This document shows positions 12,327 to 23,850 of a stretch of 64,000 nucleotides of DNA, one piece after another. Origin of the DNA: Chlorocebus sabaeus (Eukaryota; Chordata; Mammalia; Primates; Cercopithecidae); the NCBI RefSeq assembly GCF_047675955.1, contig NC_132909.1, positions 41,777,931 through 41,841,930 on the forward strand. Direction: 5' to 3'. A program made the position numbers and the translations under genes. Under the pieces are notes generated by a model. The model was not told where the DNA came from, made no database searches, and saw only the letters and a program-made list of their open reading frames with translations. Each line of letters opens with the position of its first letter. Position 1 is the stretch's first letter.

Positions 12327-12560
12327 AGGCATTCTTTTTTATTAGGTGGGCACTATTTATTACCTTTTCTATAGAAAGGTAAAGACATTAAAATGTAAGA
12401 TGCATAACAAAAATCTAAGTGGAGAGGCTCTTATAACCTATAATATTGAGTGATGCATGAGGTAGGTATTCAGAGTAATCTGCATTATCATGAGAAGAAA
12501 ACATGTTTAATTTTATTTAAAATTAAATGAGTAATATATTATTGTACTAATTGTACTTTT

Positions 12561-12853
12561 TTTTTTTTTTGAGACAGAGTTTTGATCTTGTTGCCCAGGC
12601 TAGAGTGCATTGGCACAATCTCTGGCTCACTGCAACCTCTGCCTCCCAGGTTCAAGTGATTCTCATGCCTCAGCCTCCTGAGTAGCTGAGATTACAGGCA
12701 TGTGCCACCACACCTGGCTAATTTTGAATTTTTAGTAGAAACAGGGTTTTTCCATGTTGGTCAGGCTGGTCTCGAACTGCCAACCTCAGGTGATCTGCCC
12801 ACTTTGGCCTCCCAAAGTGCTGGGATTATAGGCATGAGCCACTGAGCCTGGTC
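12561..12853 (-). mobile_element. Alu in the ZNF relic
   Basis: Target duplication TAATTGTACTTTT at 12548-12560 and 12854-12866. Absent from the partner. Confidence 0.95.
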
Positions 12854-13579
12854 TAATTGTACTTTTATATAATAAAATGCAGTACATTTATAAATTTTAG
12901 ATTATGTGTGAATAGTTTAATTCAACATTTTTAACATGTTAAATACTATTCTGCATTCAATGAAGTGTTATTATGCCACAAACTTTAACCTGTTTCACCT
13001 TACTCAAGGATATAGGTAAAAGATGGTAACAATATACTGTTTAGTAAGATAATAGATTAACATCTCTTGTGATTTTTTTTTTTGTCAGTGGCTTTCAACT
13101 GCAAATAAGTTAAAGAATATTGTTTCTGTAGGTTAAATTTTTATTCTGTTTTTAATCAGTTAAATTTATTTTAATTTTGGTGGCTGCATTAGTATATATT
13201 TATGCAATATATGGCATATTTTAATACAAGAATACAATATATAATAATGTCATCAGCGTTAAGTGAGGCATCCTTCACCTGTAGCATTTATCCTACATTT
13301 TACAATCCAATTCTACACTTTTTAAAAAAAAATTTTTAAATGTACAATTAAATTGTTATTTACTACAGGGTTATTTTTATGGTCATAATAAAAATTATAT
13401 ATGAGTATAAATAAAATTCATGGTTAAATTCTTAATACATTTTTCAAATTTCTTATATGTTTTTCTTTGAACATGTGGCCTGCCTGCAAACACATACAGA
13501 CTTTTAGTTTTGATTTACATAGAGTTAAATATTTATTAATCTAAAGACAAACCTTAGGTGTAAGAAAATTATGGAGTGT

Positions 13580-13840
13580 GTCGGGAGTTTGAGACAAGCC
13601 GGACCAATGTGGATTAACCCTGTCTCTACTAAAAATACAAAATTAGCCAGGTATGGTGGCATATGCCTGTAATCCCAACTACTCGGGAGGCTGAGCCAGG
13701 AGAATCACTTGAGCATGGAAGGTGGAGGGGGAGGTTGCAGTGAGCCGAGATTGCACCATTGCCCTCCAGCCTGGGCGGCAAGAGCGAAACTCTGACTTAA
13801 AAAAACAAAAACAAAAACAAAAACAAAAAAACAACAACAG
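13580..13840 (+). mobile_element. 5'-truncated Alu
   Basis: Starts at CGGGAGTTTGAGAC; (CAAAAA)n tail. Confidence 0.9.
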
Positions 13841-13978
13841 AACATTACTGAAATTAATCAGAGACAATGCAAATAAATTTTAAAAATTGTATGCTTATGG
13901 ATTTGACAAATGAATATAAAATATCTATGCTTCCTAGAGCAGCCTACAAATTGTTATTTTGATGAAACTGTCAATTAC

Positions 13979-14274
13979 CTTTTTTTTATTGGACAGAGTC
14001 TTGCACTGTTGCCTAAGCAGGAGTGCAGTGGTGCAATCTTGGCTCACTGCAACCTCCACCTCCCAGGTTCAAGTGATTCTCCTATCTCAGCCTCCCATGT
14101 AGCTGGGATTACAGTTGCCCACCACCACACCTGGCTAATTTTTGTATTTTTAGTAGAGACGGGGTTTTGCTTTGTTGACCAGGTTGGTCCTGAACCCCTG
14201 GCCTCAAATGATTCACCGCCTCAGCCTCCCACCACCCTTTGTTGGCGTTACAGGCATGAGCCACCACACCCGGC
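13979..14274 (-). mobile_element. Alu
   Basis: Diverged near the 3' end (CCACCACCCTTTGTTGGCG). Confidence 0.92.
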
Positions 14275-14709
14275 CTAACCCCATATTATTTCTGGTAACA
14301 AAGCACAGAAGCAGGATTTCTTGAATTTAGCTTGGATCTTAATTCATAAATGAAAGTTGAATGCCATTAAAAGGTGTTTAATACACTTGCACCAGAAACA
14401 AGAGCAAGGTAGGCCATGGAGGGGCCTCACAAAGGCTGTCTCATGCAGGGGTAGGAAAGCAGAGTTATCAGGGAACTGGGACTATTTCTTTATGATCATG
14501 ATGGTTGGAAGCAAAAACGTGGGGCTCTTCCCTATTGAATAAAACGTAAATTAATGCATGTTGGTGCATTATTTTATGTGGTTGGGAATAATATAACATT
14601 TGCAGGCTCATAAGAACTGCCTGACAAAAGCATGTAAACAACAGTGATTGCTCCTATGGCCCTGTGATTCAGCAGGCTTATAGAGCAGTTAAGATGATAG
14701 CAGATGTCA
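14275..14709. other. No recognised feature
   Basis: Between two Alu segments. Short open frames but no motif. Confidence 0.5.
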
Positions 14710-14898
14710 GCCAGGCGTGGTGGCTCACGCCTGCAATCCCAGTTGCCCACCACCATGCCCAGCTAATTTTTGTATTTTTAGTAGAGATGGGGTTTCACCA
14801 TGTTGGCCAGGCTGGTCTTGAACCCCTGACCTTGTGATTCACCTGCCTTGGCCTCCCAAAGTGTTGAGATTAAAGGCGTGAACCAGCACGCCTGGCTC
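14710..14898. mobile_element. Chimeric Alu, plus-strand head joined to minus-strand body
   Basis: CCAGGCGTGGTGGCTCACGC at 14710-14742 is forward. From 14743 (TTGCCCACCACCATGCCCAG) the text is reverse Alu through 14898. Confidence 0.8.
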
Positions 14899-14970
14899 AA
14901 GGTGTTCTCTTATAATAGATGTATTTTTTATTTTTGTAAAATTAAAAACATAAATTTTAGATTTCTTATC

Positions 14971-15268
14971 TTTTTTTTTTTTTTTTGAGATGGAGTCTTG
15001 CTCTGTCACCCGGGCTGAAGTTGAAGTGCAATGGCATGATCTTGGCTCACTGCAAACTCCACCTCCCAGGTTCAAGCAATTCTCTGCCTCAGCCTCCTGA
15101 GTAGCTAGGATTACAGTCACCCACCTCCATGCCTAATTCTTGTATTTTTAGTAGGGACAGGATTTAACCATCTTGGTCAGGTTGGTCTTGAACTCCTGAT
15201 CTCGTGATCTTCCCGCCTCGGACTTCCAAAGTGGTGGGATTACATGTGTGAGCCACCATGCCTGGGCT
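14971..15268 (-). mobile_element. Alu
   Basis: Carries a small internal duplication (GAAGTTGAAGTG) near its start. Confidence 0.93.
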
Positions 15269-15388
15269 CCATTTTATTTCTTCTTCAGTCACTTTTTGCC
15301 ACATACCTTTCTGGAAAAATAATAATTTTATCTAATTTTTAAAATTTAATGACATAAAATTGTTTAAAACAATATCATGTTTAAATCT

Positions 15389-15687
15389 TTTTTTTTTTTT
15401 TTTGGAGATGGAGTGTCGCTCTGTTGCCAGGCTGGAGTGCAATGGCATGATCCTGGCTCACCACAACGTCCACCTGCCGGGTTCAAGTGATACTCCTGCC
15501 TCAGCCCCCCGAGTAGCTGGGATTACAGGCGCCCACCACCACACCCAGCTAATTTTTGTATTTTTAGTAGAGATGGGGTTTCACCATGTGGGTCAGGCTG
15601 CTCTTGAACACCTGACCTCAGGTGATCCTCCCACCTTGGCCTCTCAAAGTTCTGGGATTACGGGCGTAAGCCACCCTGCCTGGCCTC
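15389..15687 (-). mobile_element. Alu
   Basis: Full-length consensus with T15 head. Confidence 0.94.
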
Positions 15688-16023
15688 TATTTTCTAAGGC
15701 TACCAAATGGTTGGCATATCGTGTGTGCTCAACACACATTTATGTTAAATGAATGATACATATTCTTTGTAAACTGAAACTCTGCAAATCAAGGGTAAAA
15801 ATATATTAAAATTTTTTAGTTTCTAAATTTGTGACTATTATAATTTAAAATTGCCACGTGAGGATGGAATATGAAATCTGACTTCAGGAGAGCACAATTT
15901 AAGAGAAAAAGGCAGAAATAAAAAGAAAAAGAAAAGAATAAAAATTTGATTAGGTTAGATATTCAAGTTCTTCCGCATATTATTTTTTACACTTTTTTTT
16001 TTTAAGAAAATAATTTTTTTTTC
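15688..16023. other. No recognised feature
   Basis: A-rich inter-Alu DNA; nothing identified. Confidence 0.5.
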
Positions 16024-16318
16024 AGCCAGGCGGGGTGGCTCATGCCTGTAATCCCAGCAATTTGGGAGGCAGAGGCAGGGTGATCACAAGGTCAGGAGTT
16101 CAAGACCAGCCTGGCCAATATGACACCCCATCTCTACTAAAAATACAAAAATTAGCCAGGTGTGGTGGTGGGTGGCTGTAGTCCCAGTTACCTGGGAGGC
16201 TGAAGCAGGAGAATCACTTGAACCCGGGAAGCAGAGTTTGCAGTGAGCCTAGACTGTGCCACTGCATTCCAGCCTGGGTGACAGAGGGGGACTCTGTCTC
16301 ATAAAAAAATAATAATAA
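16024..16318 (+). mobile_element. Alu
   Basis: CAGCCAGGCGGGGTGGCTCA to an (AAT)n tail. Confidence 0.94.
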
Positions 16319-17458
16319 TTTTTTCCTCTGCTGATTTAGAGTGAGGTTGGGGTTGGGGGAGCCTGGGCTCCTCTGTCCTCCCGGAGGTGGCAGTGGCTGA
16401 TGTCTGCTCAGGCTTGAGGGGCACTGCCATGCTCTGGGCCTGAGGCTGCCTGGCCCAGCCCCTCCTAACTCCCTGGACTCTTCCACGGTGTCTTCAGGCC
16501 CCTACACCATCCCTTGTGTAAGGGGAGGTGGTGGAATAAAGATGATGGGGGATCTGCCCCATGTGCCAAGGAAAGCTCACCCATCTGTGCGAAATGCTGT
16601 GGTTGACATCAGGTTTTTGCGCACCAAGCTGGGCCATGACCAAGGTTTATAAGCAAGGGGTCCCCGGGCATGGGCACTTCAGCTTTTGTAGAAGCCATCC
16701 CACTGGCAGGAGACGGCGGTAGCTGTGGTCACTGAAAACAAGCTCCAGCTGATAAATCTCAGACACCAGACACAGAAGAACCTGGAGACCCTGCCAGAGA
16801 GCTTGAGGCAAATGGACGGACTGTTGGAGTGGCTGAGGGTGAAGCTGCACGAACTCCTCAAAGTTGAATAGCAAAGCGGCCACCCGAGGTGGACAAGAAA
16901 ATGAACAAAGAAAATTAGCAGGAATCATAGGCAGATGCTAAAGCAGTGCAAAATCACTCACGCAATGATAGAAATGAAATTGATGGGCCGGGCGCGGCAC
17001 TTTGGGAGGCCGAGACGGGCGGATCACGAGGTCAGGAGATCGAGACCATCCTGGCTAACACGGTGAAACCCCCATCTCTACTAAAAAATATAAAAAACTA
17101 GCTGGGCGAGGTGGCAGGCGCCTGTAGTCCCAGTTACTCGGGAGGCTGAGGCAGGAGAATGGCGTAAACCCGGGAGGCGGAGCTTGCAGTGAGCTGAGAT
17201 TGGGCCACTGCACTCCAGCCTGGGCGACAGAGCGAGACTCCGTCTCAAAAAAAAAAAAGAAATGAAATTGATGAAGGAGTCTGGGAAATGAATGACAGAA
17301 GAGAATAAACAGCAGTGACCACAGTAAGGTCCTGACGATTCTGGTCCACTGGATCCCACCATCCCTAGGACAGTAAGTATCACAGCCACCACTCAGCAAG
17401 TTACCATCGCAGCATTTCCTGTTTGTTCCAAAATGAATAAAGATGATTCTCATTACAA
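16319..17458 (+). pseudogene. Possible processed pseudogene of unknown parent, interrupted by an AluY
   Basis: Minus the Alu at 16986-17258, this GC-richer stretch reads like mRNA. One frame (16720-16871) encodes a helical run with TENKLQLINLRHQTQKNLE and LPESLRQMDGLLEWLRVKL, then a stop, with further broken coding-like text beyond. AATAAA occurs near 17436. No start, intact frame or poly(A) tract was found, and the parent gene was not recognised. It could also be part of an unrecognised repeat. Confidence 0.4.
16986..17258 (+). mobile_element. AluY with small internal deletion
   Basis: GGCCGGGCGCGG jumps to CACTTTGGGAGG, losing about 25 bp. Target duplication GAAATGAAATTGATG on both sides. 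Confidence 0.95.
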
Positions 17459-17645
17459 GGGCAAATACAAAGTAGTTTAGTATGTTTTTAACTAAACTTC
17501 AGGCGTTTAGTTTACTTTTTCTAAGTTCTCATAATTCTGAAAACGCAGTTGACACTTGTATGGCTCATGAAGTTTTTAATAGTCTAATGTTACTTGAATT
17601 GTTTAAAAACCACTGTATTTTAAATTAAGATGAATAAATGGTCCT

Positions 17646-19875
17646 TTGAAAACCGGCAAAAGACAAGGATGCCCTCTGTCATCCCTCCTATTCAACATAG
17701 TATTGGAAGTTCTGGCCAGGGCAATCAGGCAAGGGAAAGCAATAAAGGGTATCAAAATAGGAAGAGAGAAAGTTAGCTGTCTCTGTTTGCAGATGACATG
17801 ATTGCATATTTAGAAAACCCCATCATCTCAGCCTAAAACCTCCTTAAGCTGATAAGCAACTTCAGCAAAGTATCAGAATACAAAATCAATGTGCAAAAAT
17901 CACAAGCATTCCTACACACTAATAACAGACAAACAGAGAGCCAGATCATGAGTGAACTCCCACTCACAATTGCTAGTAAGAGAATAAAATACCTAGGAAA
18001 ATACAACTTACAAGGGACATGAAGGACCTCTTCAAGGAGAACTACAAACCACTGCTCAAGGAAATGAGAGGAGACAAACAAATGGGAAAGCATTCCATGC
18101 TCGTGGATAGGGAAGAATCAATATCATGAAAATGGCCATAGTACCCTGAGTAATTTTATAGATTCAATGCTATCCTCATCAAGCTACTATTGACTTTCAT
18201 CACAGAATTGGATAAAACTACTTTAAACTTCATATGGAACCAAAAAAGAGCCTGCACAGCCAAGACAATACTGGGCAAGAAGAACAAAGCTGGAGGCATC
18301 AGGCAACTTGACTTCAAACTATACTACAAGGCTACAGGAACAAAAACAGCATGGTACTGGTACCAAAACAGATACGTAGACCAGCAGAACAGAACAGATG
18401 CCTCAGAAATCGATATCACTCTGTCACCATCAAAAATATACTTATTTAGTGTCAAATCCTACTGTGAAATAGCAGAACTGTGGGATTTGTAAAGTGGAAA
18501 CTCAGAATTCAAAACAGAGATATAGACCAATGTAACAGAACAGAGGCCTCAGAAATAACACCACACAGCTACAGCAATCTGATCTTTGACAAACCTGACA
18601 CAGACAAGCAATGAGAAAAAGATTCCCTATTTAATAAATGGTGTTGGGAAAACTGGCTAGCCATATGTAGAAAATTGAAACTGGACCCTGTCCTTACCCC
18701 TTTTACAAAAATCAACTCAAGATGTAACAAAGACTTAAATGTAAGACCTAGGACCATAAAAATCCTAGAAGAAAACCTGGGCAGTACCATTCAGGACACA
18801 GGCATGGGCAAAGACTTCATGTCCAAAACACCAAAAGCAGTGGCAACAAAAGCCAAAATTGAAAATGGGATCTAGTTAAATGAAATAGCTTCTGCACAGC
18901 AAAAGAAACTCATCAGAGTGAACAGGCAACCTACAGAATGGGAGAAAATTTTTGCAATCTATCCATCTGACAAAGCGCTAATATCCAGAATCTGCAAAGA
19001 ACTTAAACAGATTTACAAGAAACAAACAAACAGGCCCATCAAAAAATGGGCAAAGATATGGGCAGATACTTCTCAAAAGAAAACATTAATGTAGCCAACA
19101 GACATATGAAAAAATGCTCATCATCACTGGTCATTAGAGAAATGCAAATTAAAACCACAATGTCACACCCATTAGAACGGCGATCATTAAAAAGTCAGGA
19201 AACAACAGTGCTGGAGTGGATATGGAGAAATAGGAATGCTTTTACACTGTTGGTGGGAGTGTAAATTAGTTCAACCATTGTGGAAAACAGTGTGGCAATT
19301 CCTCAAGGATCTAGAACTAGATATACTATTTGACCAAGCAATTCCATTACTGAGTATATACCTAAATGATTATAAATCATTCTACGATAAAGACACATGC
19401 ACACGTCTATTTGTTGTGGCACTATTCACAATAGCAAAGACTTGAAACCAACCCAAATGTCCATCAATGATAGACTGGGTTAAGAAAATGTGGCACATAT
19501 ACACCAGGGAATACTATGCAGGTGTAAAAAAGGATGAGTTCATGTCCTTTGCACAGACATGGATGAAGATGGAAACCATCATTCTCAGCAAACTATCACA
19601 AGATCAGAAAACCAAACACTGCATGTTCTCACTCATAAGTGGGAGTTGAACAGTGAGAACATAGGGACACAGGGAGGTGAACATCACATGCTGGGGTCTG
19701 TCGGGGCCTAGGGGGCTATGGGAGGGATAACATTAGGAAAAATACCTAATGTAGGTGAGGGGTTGATGGGTGCAGCAAACCACCATGGCACATGTATACG
19801 TATGTAATAAAACTGACATTCTTCACATGTAACCTAGAACTTAAAGTATAATAATAATAATAATAAAAATAAATA
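17646..19875 (+). mobile_element. L1 element, 5'-truncated, ORF2 C-terminal half and 3' UTR
   Basis: It starts within reverse transcriptase (GACAAGGATGCCCTCT), contains the catalytic FADD at 17786-17797, and continues through the C-terminal domain to the 3' UTR and an (ATA)n/A-rich tail. Many stops break the frame. Inside it, 18411-18509 is not L1 sequence and is flanked by two 47-bp copies of the adjoining L1 (18364-18410 and 18510-18556). The 3' UTR (GGATAACATTAGGAAAAATACC) suggests a primate-age L1P. Confidence 0.92.
18411..18509 (+). repeat. 99-bp non-L1 segment inside the L1, shared with 62737-62834
   Basis: Runs from CGATATCACTCTGTCACC to AAACTCAGAATT. The copy at 62737 differs at about three positions, fewer than the surrounding L1 sequences differ from each other. 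Its source is not recognised. Confidence 0.8.
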
Positions 19876-20035
19876 ATATATTTGTTTTATATATTTAAAG
19901 CTTAGAATCACAATGCTCCTGTTTATAATTTGAAAACTTCAAAGTTTGGTTTTCCTTTTGTACATACACAAAACATTGTATTGCGCTGAAACATTTGTTT
20001 TCTAAAGTGGCAGTCATAGTTCCTGTCTGTCTGGA

Positions 20036-20057
20036 GATATATATATATATATATATA
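20036..20057. repeat. (TA)n microsatellite
   Basis: About eleven TA units just before an Alu. Confidence 0.9.
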
Positions 20058-20083
20058 AGCATAACATAAGAAAGAAATTTCAT

Positions 20084-20364
20084 TAGCCGGGCATGGTGGC
20101 TCACTCCTGTAATCCCAGAACCTTGTGAGGCTGGAGTGAGTGGATTGCCTGAGGTCAGGAGTTTGAGACCAGCCTGGCCAACATAGTGAAACCTTGTCTC
20201 TACTAAAAATACAAAAAATTAGCTGGGCACGGTGGCAGGCACCTGTAATCCCAGCTACTAGGGAGGTAACTGCTTGAACCTGGAGGCAGAGGCTGAAGTG
20301 AGTTGAGATTGCACCATTGCACTCCAGCCTGGTGACAGTGAGACTCTGTCTAAAAGAAAAAAAA
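20084..20364 (+). mobile_element. Alu
   Basis: AGAAATTTCATT flanks both sides. Confidence 0.94.
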
Positions 20365-20502
20365 AAGAAATTTCATTTTGTTTTAGGTAATCTAAGATTG
20401 TTGTACACAAAAAACTTTACAGATTATGGTAGGGTTTAGCAAACTACGTATATAATGTAACATTAATATCGCTATTTTCTGATGTCTAACTTCTTTTAGA
20501 AA

Positions 20503-20506
<4 letters not shown>

Positions 20507-20540
<34 letters not shown>
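20507..20540. repeat. Poly(T) run of 34
   Basis: No Alu or other element is attached to it on either side. Confidence 0.9.
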
Positions 20541-20546
<6 letters not shown>

Positions 20547-21883
20547 GTCTCCATAAATTCTGGTTTATTTTATAAAATAGCAGAATACTAAAGAAATGGG
20601 TGGTTTGCCATACTACATGAATACTGACATTCAATTAAAATAGCAAATATTTTCCTCAAAATTTAGACAGATTAAATAATTTCTTGATTTTTCAGTATAG
20701 TGATAGACATTCACAAATATTTCAGAAATCAAAGCTGTATTAGGTTTTACTTAGTAGTAGTGTGTATATAAGATCAACAATCTGTTCAAAATAGATATTT
20801 TTCATCAATAATTTGGTGCTTTCAAATACCCAGAAGCCTTGTTTTAATCAGATGAAGTCTGAGGAAAGTTCAGTAATTTTATTTTTTATATGATGTGTTC
20901 ACAATTTTCTAGTTTAACCTAGTATTGATTGATGATGGGTAAACAAATCAACTTTTTTTTAATCTCATAAGTTTATTATGTTGTTGATGTTTTTAGTTAA
21001 AATTCTGTTTTTCAAAATTGTTTACAGAAATTTAAGTCTAGTAGAATTTGCCCAACCTGTTAATCAGTGTCAGCTGCCAGCTTCTAATTCATCTGTACTT
21101 TTCTTTCTCTAAGGTAAATTCATATTACTCTATATTACTTGTTCAAATGTGGTATAATACAGCTCACACATTTAAAACAAAACCATCAGGACAAATTAAT
21201 TCTGGCTTAGTATAAATAAGCTGTTACTAAATTAGTGTTACATATGCAGATAGATGCGGCTCAACAAAATGTTATACAAAAAATTTGGATTGAACTACAT
21301 GTGTTGCCATGACTTAGCCTCTAATGACCTTGTGAATAAAGACAAATTTCAACACGTTTATTCACTTGCTTTCATTATGTCTAATGGTAGTATGTCAAAA
21401 ATTCTCATGCTACTGTCTGAGAAAACACATTCTACTGTTACTTAGGAAATCAACTGAATGGCATTTTTATAACCTTGCACCACATAAGGAAAACTGCAGT
21501 GTAGTCTGTATGGAAAAGGATAATCCAGAATGCCACTTTCAATATTTAAGAATTTAACCTTTTGGTTGAAAAAATGTATTAAAATAGAGCTCTTGGTAAG
21601 TTTTGTGTAACTCAAAATCAGCATAAAGTAGGAAAAAATATCCTTAAAAATCTAAACGAACAAAAACCTACACCAAAAAAACAAACATACAGCAATGCAT
21701 ACATATTGACTGAAGCTCCAGGAATGTAAAATAATTTCTCCTGGGTACACAGCTAGAGACCCAAATCAAGCTCAAATATGTTTGATTTTAAAATTGTCAT
21801 TTTCACACTTTTGACAATATTGACATAACAGCTAAATCTTAGTCTCAGAGTTGATAGTTGAAAATCAACTAAGATCAGTACTA

Positions 21884-22459
21884 TTGAGGCTGGCTAGGTA
21901 GTCAAGAAAGTCACCATGTCCTCAGGATGCAGCAGCCATGGCGATTATATGCTGACAGCATATTGTCAACACAATAAACCCCAACATTTGCATTGCATTT
22001 CAGCTCATTCAAGCAAAGCTCTCTTCAGTAGGGATATTCCCCTGTAAAGAGCATGCACATTTTTATTTTACTTGTCCTCTGATCTTTTACTCATTGTAGT
22101 ACTAAAAAACACACGAGTGGAGTTTTAATATGCTAATGAGATATGTGATGTACAAACAAGCATGTACAGCCACTGTGTATGTGCACCAAGAGGATCACCC
22201 AGAACGTGCTTACTAATAACACCACATTCTCTTTGTAAATAATTATGTAAGACTCCCATAAATAGAGTCTATTTCCAGTCTATGCTGTCTCATTCTTATA
22301 ATCTGCCCATCCTGAATTGCTTCTCTCTCAAGGGTATTTTGCACCTAACTTTTAAAATAGTATTTCTACTTTGCAATAAATCCATCTATGCGGCATCCTC
22401 GTTTTTTTGTGTCTCTTGTTTAAATTTTTGAAACTAGGAACCGAGGTCTCACAACAGCC
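21884..22459 (+). repeat. Possible solitary LTR, family unknown
   Basis: The stretch begins TGAGGCTGGC and ends CTCACAACA. It carries GCAATAAATCC followed by GT-rich text and a CGAGGTCTC tail, like an LTR polyadenylation region. No target duplication was confirmed. Confidence 0.3.
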
Positions 22460-23349
22460 ATCAGGACTGTTGTGCTTTGTTTTCTTCACATTATTTTTTG
22501 TGATATTTCATATTTTCATTTTCAACATAGCCAAAAGTGCTGAATTTAAAACTTAAATGATCACAAAATGATTTGTCTTAAAAGCATGTATATTTTTCAA
22601 GTTTCAGCTTTATGTATTCACATTTAAAAAAAATTCGGACACACACATATATGTATCAAATTTAACATTTTAAATAATTTGAATTCACTTCCAAAATGAT
22701 TTATATTCATTGTTTTATTTCATTTTGACCAAATTAAAGAAATTCTCTGTAGTAAAATTATCAAATAAAGGCTGATGTTTTTATCAATAATATTTTATGT
22801 CAGAGGACTTAAGCATCAAGGAGAGAAATCTGGATGATGTTGAGTGAATATTTAAATTGATAAAGTAGAAATTAATTATCAGAATCAAGTAAGGGATGGA
22901 TATAGAAACATAGTACTTAAGAAAACTATTCAAGACATGTTTGACAAACAAGATTGCATAGGATCTGCACTGCACTACTAATGTAAAGCGTTCTCTGTGA
23001 CTTTATTCTCCACATACTCATACACAAAATGAATAAGATTAACTCCTTTTTCCTGTAAGGCAGTGATTCACCTTTTATCCTATTACATCTGTTCCACATG
23101 GCTGTGATAATGCTGTTGAAGTGCATCCCCTTACACCAGAAGATCACCTGTGTGAATGTGAATAGACTGACACTGGAGAGGTCCAGCTCAGCACAGTCAC
23201 ATTAACTGCCCCTTTGCATTTCAGGCAGTTAAAATGCCTTTGAAGAGTGAAAATAAAGTTACTGCTGATTAAGCAGAGAGTTTGACATGCTGATCAATTT
23301 GATCAGAAGCGTCTCTCTTAATGAGGTAGTAATTACTGCATTTATTTAT

Positions 23350-23850
23350 TTCAAGAAAAGTAAAAGCCAAAGCCCAGAATGTGGCAAGGCAAGGGTTGAA
23401 AAGAAAAGAAGAACAAGTTTTCTTTGCCTAGCAAGCTTACTTCAAGGACAGTTATAAGATAATGCTGTTTGAGAAGTTGAAACCAAAGAAATAGGCTCCA
23501 GACACTCCCCTCTGAAGCAAGGGTGAAGGAAACAAAGAAAAACAAACAAATGTCTGTATTTAGCAAGTTCTTGTTTTCTCTTTCAACACAACTACAAAGC
23601 CACCAGCTATTAAAGGCCACAAGTTATGCCAATAATTCAGTTATGCTATAAATTACATAAACCTGTCATTATGTAATTAACTGCCTTTGTTTTGCTTCTG
23701 TAAGTTTACTTATTAAAACCTTGTTCAGTCTTTGTTCAAGGCTCAGCTGTTTGGATGTGAATCCACTGAGCCAGTGCATACCTTAAAATAAGTATCCTCC
23801 TTTATTCACTCATACTGGTCTTTCTAATCCTCTGTGTCCCACAACGTTTC
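23350..23850 (+). repeat. Class I ERV LTR (partial; family uncertain)
   Basis: The 3' part, with TTAACTGCCTTTGTTTTGCTTCTGTAAG, TTGTTCAAGGCTCAGC, GATGTGAATCCACTGAGCCAGTG and CCCACAAC, matches 7285-7497. The left boundary is not clear. A gag-bearing interior follows, so this is a 5' LTR. Confidence 0.65.

Larger units (their letters stand above)
11443..13378 (+). pseudogene. Relic of a KRAB-ZNF 3' end on the plus strand (inverted copy of 25530-26990)
   Basis: It starts abruptly at a decayed finger and a half (HQGIHIEEKLCKCNKFGKTL, then RVHTGVYFCRCNKC) at 11443-11600 and continues through the same 3' sequence as the minus-strand gene. Two Alus (12030-12326, 12561-12853) and an A/T expansion at 11925-12003 are private to this copy. 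No KRAB exon or intact array is seen upstream, so only the extreme 3' end of the paralogue survives here. Confidence 0.75.
20365..23349. other. Mostly unrecognised A/T-rich DNA
   Basis: Apart from a poly(T) run at 20507-20540 and the LTR-like stretch at 21884-22459, I find no gene, RNA gene or named repeat. The short open frames here have no recognisable motif. Confidence 0.5.

Noticed and set aside
18190..18492. 100-codon plus-strand frame as a gene
   Set aside because: It is L1 ORF2 text running into the foreign 99-bp segment.
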